Shown in pieces: positions 15,798 to 25,035 of a DNA stretch of 64,000 bases. Location: assembly GCA_034429215.1 (NCBI GenBank), contig DAOUGI010000044.1:10017-74016 (forward strand), written 5' to 3'. Under the pieces are notes generated by a model. That model saw only the letters and a program-made list of their open reading frames with translations, ran no database searches and was not told the origin of the DNA. The translations under genes and the position numbers were made by a program. The DNA comes from JAFGOG01 sp034429215. Its GTDB lineage: Bacteria; Chloroflexota; Anaerolineae; JAAYZQ01. How positions within the stretch are numbered: the first letter of the stretch is position 1; each line of letters starts with the position of its first letter.

Positions 15798-17840
15798 ATG
15801 ACAAACTTGAATCATCTGCTCGACCAGATTTGGCAGTCCTGTTCGGGCGAGGCGGCCTGGCAGACGGTCGCCGACGTCAGCCGCTACCATCGCATCCAGG
15901 CCAGCCCGGGCCACCGCCAGGCGGCCCATCTGATCCAACGCCAGCTCGACCTGGCCGGCCTGCGGGCCGAGATGCTGTCCTATCCCGCCAACGAGCGGAC
16001 GATCTTTTGGGCCTACCCCAGTTTTCAGGAATGGAGCTGCACCGAGGCAGCGCTCCGCCTGGTCGCCCCGGCCGACAAGGCGGAAACCCTGGCCGATTTC
16101 CAGGGCTGCCCCATGTCGCTCATCCAGCGCAGCGAGTCTTTTGAGGGGGAGGCGGACGTGGTCCTGGTGGAGGACGGCGAAGACGACGAGGATTATCAAG
16201 GCCTGGACGTGGCCGGCAAGGTGGTGCTGACGCGGGGCGACGTGCGCCGCGTGTGCGAGCTGGCCGTCCGGCAGCGGGGGGCCGCCGGCATCCTGTTCGA
16301 CGGGATGAGGACAGTCGACCCGGTGCGCCCCGAAGGCGACCTGGCCGACGCGCGCCAATACACCTCCTTCTGGTGGGAGCCGGGCGACGCGCGCTGCTTT
16401 GGCTTTGTGCTGACCCCTCGCCAGGGCCAGGCGCTGCGCTCGCTTTTGAAAAAGAAGGGGGGCGCGCCGGTCCGCGTGCGGGCCAAGGTCGTCAGCCGCC
16501 TGTACGACGGCGCCATCGAGGTTGTTTCGGGCGTCATTCCCGGCGAGACCGAGGCCGAGATCGTGATCACGGCTCACCTGTGCCATCCTCAGCCGTCGGC
16601 CAACGACAACGCTTCCGGCGCAGCGGCGGCGCTGGAGGCCGCCCGGACGCTGCAGGCGCTGATCGCCGGCGGCCGCCTCCCGCCGCCACGGCGCACCATC
16701 CGCTTTTTGTGGATGCCCGAGTTTACCGGCACGCAGGCCTACCTGGCCGGCCGCGAGGCCGAGCTGGACCGGCTGGTGGCCGGCCTGAACCTGGACATGG
16801 TCGGCGAGGATCAGAACCAGACCGGCAGTGTGTGGTTGATCGAGCACCCGCCGGCCGCGGCGGCTTCCTTTGCGCCCGACCTGCTGGTTCGCCTCCGTGA
16901 CGAGCTGCCGGCGCTCAGGGGAGCGGCCGACACCTCGCCCAGCCATACCGGCCAGGGCGGCTATCCCCTGTACCGCTGCGCCGAGGCGCCTTTCTCCGGC
17001 GGCAGCGACCACGCCGTCCTGTCGGATCCGAACGTCGGCGTGCCCACGCCGATGCTCATCCAGTGGCCCGACCGTTTCTATCACACCTCGGCCGACACGC
17101 CGGACCGGACCGATCCGAACAGCCTGCGCCGGACCGCCGCGCTGGCGGCGGCCTATGCCTACTGGCTGGCGGCGGCCGGCGATGTCGACGCTGCCTGGCT
17201 GGGCATGGAGATGACCGCCCGGTTCAAGGTGCGCCTGGCGCAGACGGCGCAGCAGGCGGCGACCGCAGTGGCCGCGATGGACGGCGCCCCGGAGCTGGCC
17301 CAGGCGGTGGCCGGCCTCGACCGGCGGATCGCGTTCATGCTCGACCGGCACAAGGCGGCGCTGGGCACCCTGGAACGGCTCGCCCCGGCCATTTGCCTGA
17401 TCGACGAGCTGGCGGCCGAAGCGGAGCGGGCGGCTCAGCACGAGCTGGGCTGGATTATCAAGACCACCGACATGCGCGCGGCCGGCCTCGGCCTCGGGGA
17501 GCTGCCCGACCCGCCGTCGCGCGACGCGGGCGACCTGTCTGACCTGGAGCGCCAGGCGGCGGGAAAGGTGCCGGTGCGCCTGGTGCGCGGCCCGGTGCCG
17601 CTGGGCAACCACATGGGCCGCCTGGCAGCGGAGGACCGCGAGCAGTGGCGCTTTTTGCTCAAGTCGCGGGAAAGCGGCATCCACTATACCCTGACCGGGT
17701 TGGCCCTGTACTGGGCCGACGGCAAGCGGTCGGTGCTGGAGATCGCCGACTTGGTCGAGATGGAAGCCGGCGGGCGGGACGTGGAGCTGCTGCTGGCCTA
17801 TTTCGAGCTGCTGGCCAAGCTGGGGTTTGTGACGCTATGA
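15798..17840 (+). CDS. M28-like metallopeptidase, DUF4910-type, with C-terminal winged-helix-like tail
   Basis: 680 residues. The peptidase core has zinc-ligand motifs in the expected order: ITAHLCHPQPSANDNASG (His260 and the following Asp), PEFTGTQAY (Glu), LNLDMVGED (Asp) and GGSDHAVL (His). A protease-associated-like insert lies at about 100-230. This arrangement is that of DUF4910/M28 aminopeptidase-like proteins, some of which sit in glycan or secondary-metabolite loci. The last 70 residues ('YWADGKRSVLEIADLVEMEA') look like a small PqqD/winged-helix domain. No signal peptide is visible. The stop overlaps galE by four bases, making it the first gene of a four-gene operon. Confidence 0.82.
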   Translation: MTNLNHLLDQIWQSCSGEAAWQTVADVSRYHRIQASPGHRQAAHLIQRQLDLAGLRAEMLSYPANERTIFWAYPSFQEWSCTEAALRLVAPADKAETLADFQGCPMSLIQRSESFEGEADVVLVEDGEDDEDYQGLDVAGKVVLTRGDVRRVCELAVRQRGAAGILFDGMRTVDPVRPEGDLADARQYTSFWWEPGDARCFGFVLTPRQGQALRSLLKKKGGAPVRVRAKVVSRLYDGAIEVVSGVIPGETEAEIVITAHLCHPQPSANDNASGAAAALEAARTLQALIAGGRLPPPRRTIRFLWMPEFTGTQAYLAGREAELDRLVAGLNLDMVGEDQNQTGSVWLIEHPPAAAASFAPDLLVRLRDELPALRGAADTSPSHTGQGGYPLYRCAEAPFSGGSDHAVLSDPNVGVPTPMLIQWPDRFYHTSADTPDRTDPNSLRRTAALAAAYAYWLAAAGDVDAAWLGMEMTARFKVRLAQTAQQAATAVAAMDGAPELAQAVAGLDRRIAFMLDRHKAALGTLERLAPAICLIDELAAEAERAAQHELGWIIKTTDMRAAGLGLGELPDPPSRDAGDLSDLERQAAGKVPVRLVRGPVPLGNHMGRLAAEDREQWRFLLKSRESGIHYTLTGLALYWADGKRSVLEIADLVEMEAGGRDVELLLAYFELLAKLGFVTL

Positions 17841-18814
17841 AGATCCTGGTCACAGGTGGAGCCGGCTATATCGGCAGCGTGGTGGTGGAGGAGCTGATCC
17901 GCCAGGGCGAGCAGGTGGTGGTGTATGACAACCTGTCGCAGGGGCATCGGGCGGCGGTCCACCCCCAGGCCGAGCTTGTCGTGGGGGATCTGGCCGACCG
18001 CCGGCTGTTGGACGGCGTCATGGCGGGCCACGGCATCGAGGCGATCATGCACTTTGCCTCGCACTCGCTGGTGGGCGAGTCGACCAAGCAGCCGCTCAAG
18101 TACCTGGGTGACAACGTGGCCAACGGGCTCAACCTGCTCAGGGCCGCCCAGGATCACGGCGTGCGGCGTTTCATCCTGTCGTCGACGGCCAACCTATTCG
18201 ACCGGCCGGCCCGCATCCCGATAGACGAGTCGGAGACGATCGTGCCGGGCAGCCCGTACGGCGAGTCCAAGTTCATCCTGGAGCGGATCCTGTACTGGCT
18301 GGACCGGATCTGCGGCCTGCGCTACGCCGCGTTGCGCTACTTTAACGCCGCCGGCGGCACCGCGGAGCGGGGCGAAGACCATCATCCCGAGACGCACCTC
18401 ATCCCGCTGGTCCTCCAGGCGGCGCTCGGCCGCCGGGAGCGGATCGAGGTGTACGGCGCCGACTATCCCACCCGCGACGGCACCTGCGTGCGCGATTACA
18501 TCCACGTCGTGGACCTGGCCCAGGCGCACATCCTGGCCCTGCGCGCCCTGGAGGGCGGCAGCCGGACCTATAACCTGGGCAACGGCCAAGGCTATACCGT
18601 GCGCGAGGTGATCGACACGGCGCGGGCGGTGACCGGCCGGCCCATCCCGGCGATCGACAGCCCGCGCCGCCCCGGCGACCCGGCGGTGCTCGTGGCCGGA
18701 TCGGACAAGATCCGGCAGGAGCTTGGCTGGCAGCCGGCCCATCCCGACCTGCGCGACATAGTGCAGAGCGCCTGGGACTGGCACCGCGCCCACCCCGACG
18801 GCTACGGGGACTAG
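17837..18814 (+). CDS. galE: UDP-glucose 4-epimerase
   Basis: 325 residues. It starts MKILVTGGAGYIGS, the NAD-binding Rossmann loop, and has the extended-SDR catalytic pair Tyr141-x3-Lys145 (YGESK) preceded by 'LSSTANLF'. The family converts UDP-glucose to UDP-galactose or related sugars. The ATG overlaps the preceding stop (ATGA); an in-frame extension upstream lies wholly inside the peptidase gene and is rejected. With two glycosyltransferases downstream, the enzyme probably supplies a nucleotide sugar for an exported or surface glycan. Exact substrate specificity cannot be told from the sequence, and other NDP-sugar epimerases are possible. Confidence 0.9.
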   Translation: MKILVTGGAGYIGSVVVEELIRQGEQVVVYDNLSQGHRAAVHPQAELVVGDLADRRLLDGVMAGHGIEAIMHFASHSLVGESTKQPLKYLGDNVANGLNLLRAAQDHGVRRFILSSTANLFDRPARIPIDESETIVPGSPYGESKFILERILYWLDRICGLRYAALRYFNAAGGTAERGEDHHPETHLIPLVLQAALGRRERIEVYGADYPTRDGTCVRDYIHVVDLAQAHILALRALEGGSRTYNLGNGQGYTVREVIDTARAVTGRPIPAIDSPRRPGDPAVLVAGSDKIRQELGWQPAHPDLRDIVQSAWDWHRAHPDGYGD

Positions 18815-18821
18815 GGCTGAC

Positions 18822-19961
18822 GTGCGCATTGCCGTCAATGCCTGGTTCCTGGACCAGCCCGGCACCGGCAGCGGGCAGTACCTGCGCGGCCTGCTGGGGG
18901 CCATGGCCGGCGCCGCGCCAGAGCACCAGTTCCTGCTGGCGCTGCCGGGCCCTGTTGATTTTGAGATCCCCGGCCTGAAAGCCGAGCGGGCGACGCTAAA
19001 ATCGGGGCTGTGGCGGACCAACCTGGGCAAGCTCCTGTTCGAGCAGGCGGTTTTTCCCCGCGCCTGCCGCCGCTGGCGCGCCGACGTGGCCCACACGCCT
19101 TACTGGGGCTCGCCCCTGCGGCCGGGTCTCCCGGCCGTGGTTACCATCCACGACCTGATCCCGCTGCTGCTGCCCGCCTACCGCGGCGGGCCGTTGGTGC
19201 GGCTCTACACCCGGCTGGTGTCGGCTTCGGCCCGGCGGGCGGCCCTGGTCCTGACCGATTCGCTGGCCTCCAAGCGCGACATCGAGACGCATCTCGGCAT
19301 TTCCGCCGAGAAGGTGCGGTGTGTCTACCTGGCGCAGGGAGGGCAGTTCAGCGCCGAGCCCGCGCCGGACGATGCCGCCGTCCGCGCCCGGTACGGACTG
19401 CCGGAGCGGTACGTGCTGTACCTGGCCGGGCACGACGTGCGCAAGAACGTGGCCGGGCTGGTGGAGGCGTTTGCCACCGTCGCCCAGGCCGACGGCGACG
19501 TGGCGCTGGCCATCGGCGGGCGGCTGCCCGACCGGCCCGATCCGCTCTTTTTCGACCCGCGGCCTCTGATCGCGGCGCTGGGCCTGGCGGACCGGGCGCG
19601 GCCGATCGGCTGGGTGGAAGAGGCCGACAAGCCGGCGCTGTACCGGGGCGCGGCGTGCGCCGTTTTCGCGTCGCAGTACGAAGGGTTTGGCCTGCCGGTG
19701 CTGGAGGCGCTGGCCTGCGGCGCGCCGCTGGTCACCTCGAATGCCGCCTCGCTGCCCGAGCTGGCCGGCGACGCGGCCTTTGCGCCGGACCCCGGCGACA
19801 CAGCGGGGCTGGCCGGGGCGATCCTGGCCTGCCTGTGTGACGAGCCGCTGGCCGCCGAGCTGCGCCGCCGCGGCCCGCAGCAGGCGGCCCGTTTTAGCTG
19901 GGACCAGACCGCACGGCAGACTCTGGCGGCCTACCAGGAGGCGGTCTCGTGCGCGTCCTGA
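18822..19961 (+). CDS. glycosyltransferase family 4
   Basis: 379 residues from a GTG at 18822, seven bases after galE. Two Rossmann-like halves of the GT-B fold: 'MRIAVNAWFLDQPGTGSGQY' binds the acceptor side. Later text 'YVLYLAGHDVRKNVAGLVEA' and the EX7E motif EGFGLPVLE bind the donor nucleotide sugar. GT4 enzymes transfer sugars with retention of configuration, often mannose, glucose or GlcNAc, in surface glycans. There is no membrane anchor. It overlaps the next glycosyltransferase by 13 bases. Donor and acceptor are unknown. Confidence 0.9.
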   Translation: MRIAVNAWFLDQPGTGSGQYLRGLLGAMAGAAPEHQFLLALPGPVDFEIPGLKAERATLKSGLWRTNLGKLLFEQAVFPRACRRWRADVAHTPYWGSPLRPGLPAVVTIHDLIPLLLPAYRGGPLVRLYTRLVSASARRAALVLTDSLASKRDIETHLGISAEKVRCVYLAQGGQFSAEPAPDDAAVRARYGLPERYVLYLAGHDVRKNVAGLVEAFATVAQADGDVALAIGGRLPDRPDPLFFDPRPLIAALGLADRARPIGWVEEADKPALYRGAACAVFASQYEGFGLPVLEALACGAPLVTSNAASLPELAGDAAFAPDPGDTAGLAGAILACLCDEPLAAELRRRGPQQAARFSWDQTARQTLAAYQEAVSCAS

Positions 19962-21061
19962 TGGTGTCCAAGGCGTGCGTGGTCGGCGCGTACCAGACGA
20001 AACTGGAAGAGCTGGCCCGGCTGCCGGAGATGGAGCTGACCGTCGTCGTGCCGCCTTACTGGCGCGACGAGCAGGGCGCGGTCGAGCTGGAGCGGCGGCA
20101 CACCGAGGGCTATGACCTGGTGGTCGAGCCGATGGCCTTCAACGGCAGCTATCACCTGCACTTTTACCCCGGCCTGGGCAAGAGGATCAAGCGGGCGCGG
20201 CCCGACCTGGTGCACATCGACGAGGAGCCGTACAACCTGGCCACCGCCCACACGCTGTGGCTGGCCCGGCGGGCCGGGGCGCGCAGCCTCTTTTTTTCCT
20301 GGCAGAACCTCCAGCGCCGCTACCCCATGCCCTTCCGGCTGATCGAGCGCTATGTGCTGGACCACGCCGATTATGGCATCGCCGGCAACCAGGAGTCGGC
20401 CAGGGTGTGGGCGGCCAAGGGCTACCACGGCCCGCTGGCCGTCATCCCCCAGTTCGGGGTGGACCCCGACATCTTTTGCCCGGCGCCCAGGCCGGGCGAG
20501 GCGCGGGGCGCGGAGCGAGGGTTTGTCGCCGGCTATGTGGGCCGCCTGGTGGAGGAAAAGGGGGTGGACCTGCTGCTCGAGGCGCTGGCCGGGCTGCCGG
20601 GCTCGTGGCGGGCCTATGTGCTGGGCAGCGGCCCGGCGGGGGAGGCGCTGCAGGCCCAGGCGCAGGAGCTGGGGCTGGCCAGCCGGGTGACGTTTGACCG
20701 GTGGATCCCGTCGGCGCAGATGCCGGGCTATTACCGCCAGTTGGACGCGCTGGTGGTGCCGTCGCGGACGCGCCCCAACTGGAAGGAGCAGTTCGGCCGG
20801 GTGCTGATCGAGGCGATGGCCTGCGGCGTGCCGGTGATCTGCTCCGACTGCGGCGAGCTGCCCAACGTGGCCGGCGATGCCGGGCTGGTCTTTCCCGAAG
20901 GGCGGGCCGACGCGCTCAGGGCGCACCTGGGCCGGCTGATGGCCGATCCGGAGCTGTGCGCCGACCTGGCCCGGCGCGGGCGGGAGCGGGTGCTGGGTCA
21001 TTACACGCAGGCGCAGATCGCTGCCCAAACTTATCAGGTGTACCAGACTGTATTGAGCTGA
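19949..21061 (+). CDS. glycosyltransferase family 4
   Basis: 370 residues from a GTG at 19949. GT-B fold: an N-terminal domain beginning MRVLMVSKACVVGAYQTKL, then 'FVAGYVGRLVEEKGVDLLLE' and an EX7E motif in EQFGRVLIE. It differs clearly from the preceding GT4, so the two probably add different sugars in sequence. Translation is coupled to the upstream gene by overlap. The last gene of the operon, it is followed two bases later by a perfect 16-bp hairpin terminator. Confidence 0.9.
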   Translation: MRVLMVSKACVVGAYQTKLEELARLPEMELTVVVPPYWRDEQGAVELERRHTEGYDLVVEPMAFNGSYHLHFYPGLGKRIKRARPDLVHIDEEPYNLATAHTLWLARRAGARSLFFSWQNLQRRYPMPFRLIERYVLDHADYGIAGNQESARVWAAKGYHGPLAVIPQFGVDPDIFCPAPRPGEARGAERGFVAGYVGRLVEEKGVDLLLEALAGLPGSWRAYVLGSGPAGEALQAQAQELGLASRVTFDRWIPSAQMPGYYRQLDALVVPSRTRPNWKEQFGRVLIEAMACGVPVICSDCGELPNVAGDAGLVFPEGRADALRAHLGRLMADPELCADLARRGRERVLGHYTQAQIAAQTYQVYQTVLS

Positions 21062-21062
21062 T

Positions 21063-21098
21063 AGCTGAGGGTGGGACACGCCTGTCCCACCCTCAGCT
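21063..21098. terminator. bidirectional terminator hairpin
   Basis: AGCTGAGGGTGGGACA (21063-21078) and TGTCCCACCCTCAGCT (21083-21098) form a perfect 16-bp stem with a CGCC loop. It sits between the convergent GT4 and SIMPL genes. There is no T-run, so it may act as a blocker of read-through rather than a textbook intrinsic terminator. Confidence 0.65.
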
Positions 21099-21105
21099 CA
21101 TGACC

Positions 21106-21873
21106 TTACTTGGTCAGCTCAAAGCTGACGGTGACCCGGGCGGTGACCTCGATCTGGCCGGGGGCGACGCTGCTGTCGGCCAGGGCCGAGGCGCCGCCCA
21201 CCTCCTGGATCACGTTCTGGGTCATGGCGCCGCCCCAGCGGCTGCCCCACCAGGCCCCGTAGCTCGACCACCAGCCGCCCTGCTCTTCCTGGATGGTGAG
21301 CGGGTCGCCCACCTGCTGGCCCAGCTCGCCGGCCAGGGCCACGGCCTTTTCCTTGGCCGCCTTGATGGCCAGCGCGCGGGCTTGGTCCCGGTGTTGGCGC
21401 AGCTCGGTGGTGCGAAACTCGATGCCGTGGACATAGTTGACGCCGGCCTCGAGCGAGGCAGACAGCACCTCCTCGAAGCGGGACAGGTCGCGCAGGGTGA
21501 TGACGATCGTCTTGTGGACAAAGTAGCCGACAAAGTCGCGGTCTTCGTAATAGCCGTCTCGGTAGCGCGGCTCGACGCCTAGATAGTCGGTCTGGACGTG
21601 CTCGGGCTCGATGCCATACCGGCCGGCCAGGGCGAGCACCCGCTTGACGATCTCGTCGTTGCGGCTCTTGGCCACGTTGAGGTTCTTGTCCCACGTTTCT
21701 ACGCCCAGAGACAGGATCACTTCGTCGGGCACGACCCGGACCTGGGCCTCGCCGGTGACGGTGACGCGGCGGGTCTCCTGGGACGACGGCTGGCTGTCGG
21801 TCCAGGCCGACAGCAGCAGGATCGCGAGCAGCGAGGTGCCGGCGATGGCGATGGCGCCAAGTTTTGTTTTCAT
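21106..21873 (-). CDS. SIMPL domain (DUF541) protein
   Basis: 255 residues. An N-terminal hydrophobic segment (MKTKLGAIAIAGTSLLAILL) acts as signal or anchor. The rest is a SIMPL/DUF541 domain: 'VTVTGEAQVRVVPDEVILSL' then 'DYLGVEPRY' and 'ALAIKAAKEKAVALAGELGQ'. Family members are secreted oligomeric proteins of unclear function, one linked to oxidative-stress defence. A GGGAGG site seven to twelve bases before the ATG at 21873 supports this start. A Trp/Gly-rich stretch 'GGWWSSYGAWWGSRWGG' inside the domain is unusual and could be a surface loop. Confidence 0.88.
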   Translation of the reverse strand: MKTKLGAIAIAGTSLLAILLLSAWTDSQPSSQETRRVTVTGEAQVRVVPDEVILSLGVETWDKNLNVAKSRNDEIVKRVLALAGRYGIEPEHVQTDYLGVEPRYRDGYYEDRDFVGYFVHKTIVITLRDLSRFEEVLSASLEAGVNYVHGIEFRTTELRQHRDQARALAIKAAKEKAVALAGELGQQVGDPLTIQEEQGGWWSSYGAWWGSRWGGAMTQNVIQEVGGASALADSSVAPGQIEVTARVTVSFELTK

Positions 21874-22131
21874 GCTAATCCTCCCATAGAAATAATTCAA
21901 CCACAAAGGACACTAAGGTGATCGGTTTGTTGAGCATGCTCTGATTATAGCCAAGTTATGTGGCAGGGGTGTGACAGGGACAAGACAACCTGGGGGCAGA
22001 TCGGCGGCGCTTGCGGGAACCTTCCGGCGAGGAGCGGCGTCTATATGGCGAGTAGAGCAGGGCCGATTGTCCTGCCAGGATGGGAAATCGGGAGGGTGAT
22101 ATGTCTCGACACTCCAATATCCAACCGCTAT
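21874..22131. other. gene-free interval between SIMPL gene and rpsO promoter
   Basis: A TATAAT on the minus strand at 21949-21944 could serve the SIMPL gene, though no good -35 box precedes it. Otherwise I see no gene, RNA or repeat here. Confidence 0.4.
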
Positions 22132-22160
22132 TTGCCAGAAAAACGGCCTTGTGATATAAT
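22132..22160 (+). promoter_or_regulatory. promoter of rpsO
   Basis: TTGCCA, 17 bp, TATAAT. Predicted start near 22167, leaving a leader of about 70 bases before rpsO, long enough for the S15 autoregulation known in other bacteria. Confidence 0.75.
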
Positions 22161-22237
22161 ACCCCGCTGTTTGAGATGGGCATGAGGCCTATCCATATTG
22201 GTCTGATGATTTGGGTATTCGAGAAAGGGTTCGGACT

Positions 22238-22507
22238 GTGCCACTAACAAAAACGGAAAAAACGGACATCATTCAGAAATTCAACATCCATGTGGGAGAC
22301 ACCGGCTCGCCTGAGGTGCAAATCGCGCTGCTGACGACCCGGATCACCCAGTTGACGGAGCATCTGAAGACACATAGACACGACGAGCACTCGCGACGCG
22401 GCCTGTACAAGCTCGTCGGACAACGGCGCCGGCACCTGGTGTATCTCAAGGGCAAGGACAACGAGCGCTATCGCAAGATCGTCGAGCAGCTTGGCCTGCG
22501 CAAATAG
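22238..22507 (+). CDS. rpsO: 30S ribosomal protein S15
   Basis: 89 residues from a GTG at 22238, exactly the usual length of S15. It reads MPLTKTEKTDIIQKF and 'VGDTGSPEVQIALLTTRITQ', then 'HSRRGLYKLVGQRRRHLVYL', the conserved 16S rRNA-binding helices. S15 binds early in assembly of the small-subunit platform. A TTG at 22211 is in frame but would add nine non-conserved residues. The gene precedes pnp as in very many bacteria, with a hairpin between them. Confidence 0.97.
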   Translation: MPLTKTEKTDIIQKFNIHVGDTGSPEVQIALLTTRITQLTEHLKTHRHDEHSRRGLYKLVGQRRRHLVYLKGKDNERYRKIVEQLGLRK

Positions 22508-22637
22508 GGGCGCCCCGCTGTAACATCGCAGCACGTGACTGGCTTTTGGAGCCTTGCACCAGAGTAGGAGGCGAGGGCCATCGGTTGAGTCATACCTGTA
22601 GAATCAATTGAATCTGGGGAAGGTAAGGGTCAGGAAT

Positions 22638-22679
22638 TGGGGAGTGTGCCCTGATTAGCATCACAGGACACACTCCCCA
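22638..22679 (+). promoter_or_regulatory. rpsO-pnp intergenic hairpin
   Basis: TGGGGAGTGTG (22638-22648) pairs with CACACTCCCCA (22669-22679). CCTG/CAGG continues the stem after one C/A mismatch, with a loop of about ten bases. Its place 40 bases before pnp matches the double-stranded leader that RNase III cleaves in enterobacterial pnp autoregulation; the same role here is inference. Confidence 0.6.
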
Positions 22680-22720
22680 GTCCCTGCAACTTGCCTCTCC
22701 CCTCAATACTTGGAGGTAAA

Positions 22721-24967
22721 GTGAATAACGTAAAAACGTATGTCGTTGATTTCGCCGGCCAATCGTGGACGATTGAGACCGGCCATATCGCTTTGCAGGC
22801 CGGTGGAGCTGTGACCGTGCGGACCGGGGATTCCGTTCTGCTGTGCACCGCCACCGCCTCAACAACGCCCCGCGAAGGGGTTGACTTTTTCCCGCTCACC
22901 TGCGACTTTGAAGAGCGGCTGTATGCAGCGGGCCGCATCCCCGGCAGCTTTTTCCGGCGGGAGGGCCGTCCCAGCGAATCAGCCATTCTGACTTCTCGGT
23001 TGATCGACCGGCCGCTGCGCCCGCTCTTTCCCAAGGACTATCGCAACGACGTCCAGATCATCGCCACCGCCCTGTCGTCCGACTCGCAAAACATGCTGGA
23101 TATCCCGGCCATCATCGGCGCCTCGACGGCATTGATGATCTCCGACGTCCCGTTCCAGGGACCGATCGGCGCTTGCCGGGTTGGGTTGGTAGACGGCGAG
23201 TTTGTCATCAATCCGACCGCCGACCAACTGGCAGCCAGCACGCTCGACCTGCGCATGGCCGCCACCGAGGACGCCATCCTCATGGTCGAGGCCGGCGCCA
23301 GCCAGGTCCACGAAGAGGTCATGCTTCAGGCGCTAAAGGCAGGCCACCAGGCCATGCAGCCGGTGATCGCCCTGCAAAAGCAGATGCAGGCCGAGATCGG
23401 CAAGCCGAAACAGACCGACTATGCGGTAGTAGCCAGCAATGAGGGCGCGCACGGCCGGGTGGTGGACCGCATCGGCACGCTGAGGCAGCGGGTGGCCGAT
23501 CTGGTGGCCCAGCCGCACGACAAGGCCGAGTGGCACGAGTCAACGAATGCTCTGGAGGAAGAGATCATCGACTCGTTCGCCGAAGATGACACGATCGACA
23601 CCGACGAGGTCAAGGTGGTGTTCCACGATGCGCTCAGGACCGAGCTTCGGCGGCGGGTCCTGGACCATGGCCAGCGCGCCGACGGCCGGACGACCACCGA
23701 AATCCGCCCCATCTGGAGCCAGGTCGGCATCTTGCCCCGCGTCCATGGATCGGGCCTGTTTACCCGGGGTGAAACCCAGGTGCTGAGCATCGCCACGCTG
23801 GGGACTCCGCGCGAAGAGCAAAAGCTCGACACCCTGCGGCCGGAAGATGCCAAACGCTACATGCACCACTATAACTTTCCGCCGTTCAGCACGGGCGAGA
23901 CGTGGCCGCTGCGCGGCCCCAAGCGCCGTGAGATTGGACACGGCGCTCTGGCCGAGACGGCCCTGCGGGCTGTGCTCCCGCCGGAAGCCGAGTTCCCCTA
24001 CACCCTCCGGGTGGTATCGGAAGTCCTGTCTTCCAACGGCTCTACGTCGATGGCGTCGGTATGCGGCAGCACCCTGTCGCTGATGGACGCCGGCGTGCCG
24101 ATCACCAACCCGGTGGCGGGCATCGCCATGGGCTTGATCATCGAAGACGGCCAATATGCCATCCTGAGCGACATCCAGGGCCTGGAAGATCACCTGGGCG
24201 ACATGGATTTCAAGGTGGCGGGCACGCGGGAAGGGATCACCGCCCTGCAAATGGACATCAAGGTCAAGGGCATCAGCTACGAGATCCTGTCCCAGGCGAT
24301 GATCCAGGCGCGCGCCGGCCGGCTCCATATCCTGGACAAGATGGCGGAAGCGATCACCGCCCCCAGGCCGGAGATGTCACCCTATGCGCCGCGCATCACC
24401 ACCGTCCACATCGATCCGGAAAAGATCGGCAAGATCATCGGCCCCGGCGGCAAGATGATCCGCAAGATCCAGGAAGAGTGCGGCGTCCAGATCGACATCG
24501 AAGAGGACGGCACCGTCTATATCGCGGCCACCGAAGGCCCTGCGGCGGAAAAAGCCCAACAGATGATCGAGGGCCTGACCGAAGAGCCTGAAATCGGCAA
24601 GACCTATGTCGGCAAGGTCGTCCGCATCGAGAGCTATGGCGCCTTTGTCGAGATTATGCCCGGCGTCGACGGCATGGTGCACATTTCTCAGCTGGCCGAC
24701 TATCGCGTGCCCAGCGTTGAAGAGGTGGTGCACATGGGCGACGAGGTCATGGTCATGATCATCGATATCGACCAGGACACCGGCAAGATCCGGCTCTCCC
24801 GCCAGGCCGTGCTGGAAGGCTGGACGGCCGAAGAGGCTCGTGAGAAGGACCGCAAGCCGTCCGGCGGCGGCGGCAATCGGGACGACCGGCGAGGCGGCGG
24901 GTCGCGCGGCCCCCGGACGGGTGATTCGTCTTCCCAGGACCGGCGCTCGCCGATACGCAGGCGCTAG
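22721..24967 (+). CDS. pnp: polyribonucleotide nucleotidyltransferase (PNPase)
   Basis: 748 residues from a GTG at 22721 with GGAGG at 22712-22716; a frame opening upstream at 22691 lacks a ribosome site. Two RNase PH domains (about 10-230 and 310-540) flank an all-helical linker. A KH domain ('GKIIGPGGKMIRKIQEECG') and an S1 domain ('GKTYVGKVVRIESYGAFVEI') follow. The last 45 residues are an Arg/Gly/Ser-rich tail. PNPase degrades RNA from the 3' end using phosphate and is a degradosome component in many bacteria. Likely part of an rpsO-pnp transcript, with lepB 68 bp downstream. Confidence 0.97.
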   Translation: MNNVKTYVVDFAGQSWTIETGHIALQAGGAVTVRTGDSVLLCTATASTTPREGVDFFPLTCDFEERLYAAGRIPGSFFRREGRPSESAILTSRLIDRPLRPLFPKDYRNDVQIIATALSSDSQNMLDIPAIIGASTALMISDVPFQGPIGACRVGLVDGEFVINPTADQLAASTLDLRMAATEDAILMVEAGASQVHEEVMLQALKAGHQAMQPVIALQKQMQAEIGKPKQTDYAVVASNEGAHGRVVDRIGTLRQRVADLVAQPHDKAEWHESTNALEEEIIDSFAEDDTIDTDEVKVVFHDALRTELRRRVLDHGQRADGRTTTEIRPIWSQVGILPRVHGSGLFTRGETQVLSIATLGTPREEQKLDTLRPEDAKRYMHHYNFPPFSTGETWPLRGPKRREIGHGALAETALRAVLPPEAEFPYTLRVVSEVLSSNGSTSMASVCGSTLSLMDAGVPITNPVAGIAMGLIIEDGQYAILSDIQGLEDHLGDMDFKVAGTREGITALQMDIKVKGISYEILSQAMIQARAGRLHILDKMAEAITAPRPEMSPYAPRITTVHIDPEKIGKIIGPGGKMIRKIQEECGVQIDIEEDGTVYIAATEGPAAEKAQQMIEGLTEEPEIGKTYVGKVVRIESYGAFVEIMPGVDGMVHISQLADYRVPSVEEVVHMGDEVMVMIIDIDQDTGKIRLSRQAVLEGWTAEEAREKDRKPSGGGGNRDDRRGGGSRGPRTGDSSSQDRRSPIRRR

Positions 24968-24985
24968 GCGCCTACTCGAGGATCA

Positions 24986-25021
24986 ACTGGCCGGGCTGTC
25001 TATTGGGCATGCCCGGCCAGT
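24986..25021. terminator. hairpin between pnp and lepB
   Basis: ACTGGCCGGGC (24986-24996) and GCCCGGCCAGT (25011-25021) form a perfect 11-bp stem with a 14-base loop. No T-run follows, so it may be an RNA-stability hairpin or a weak terminator. Confidence 0.45.
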
Positions 25022-25035
25022 GCTAAATAGGTGAC

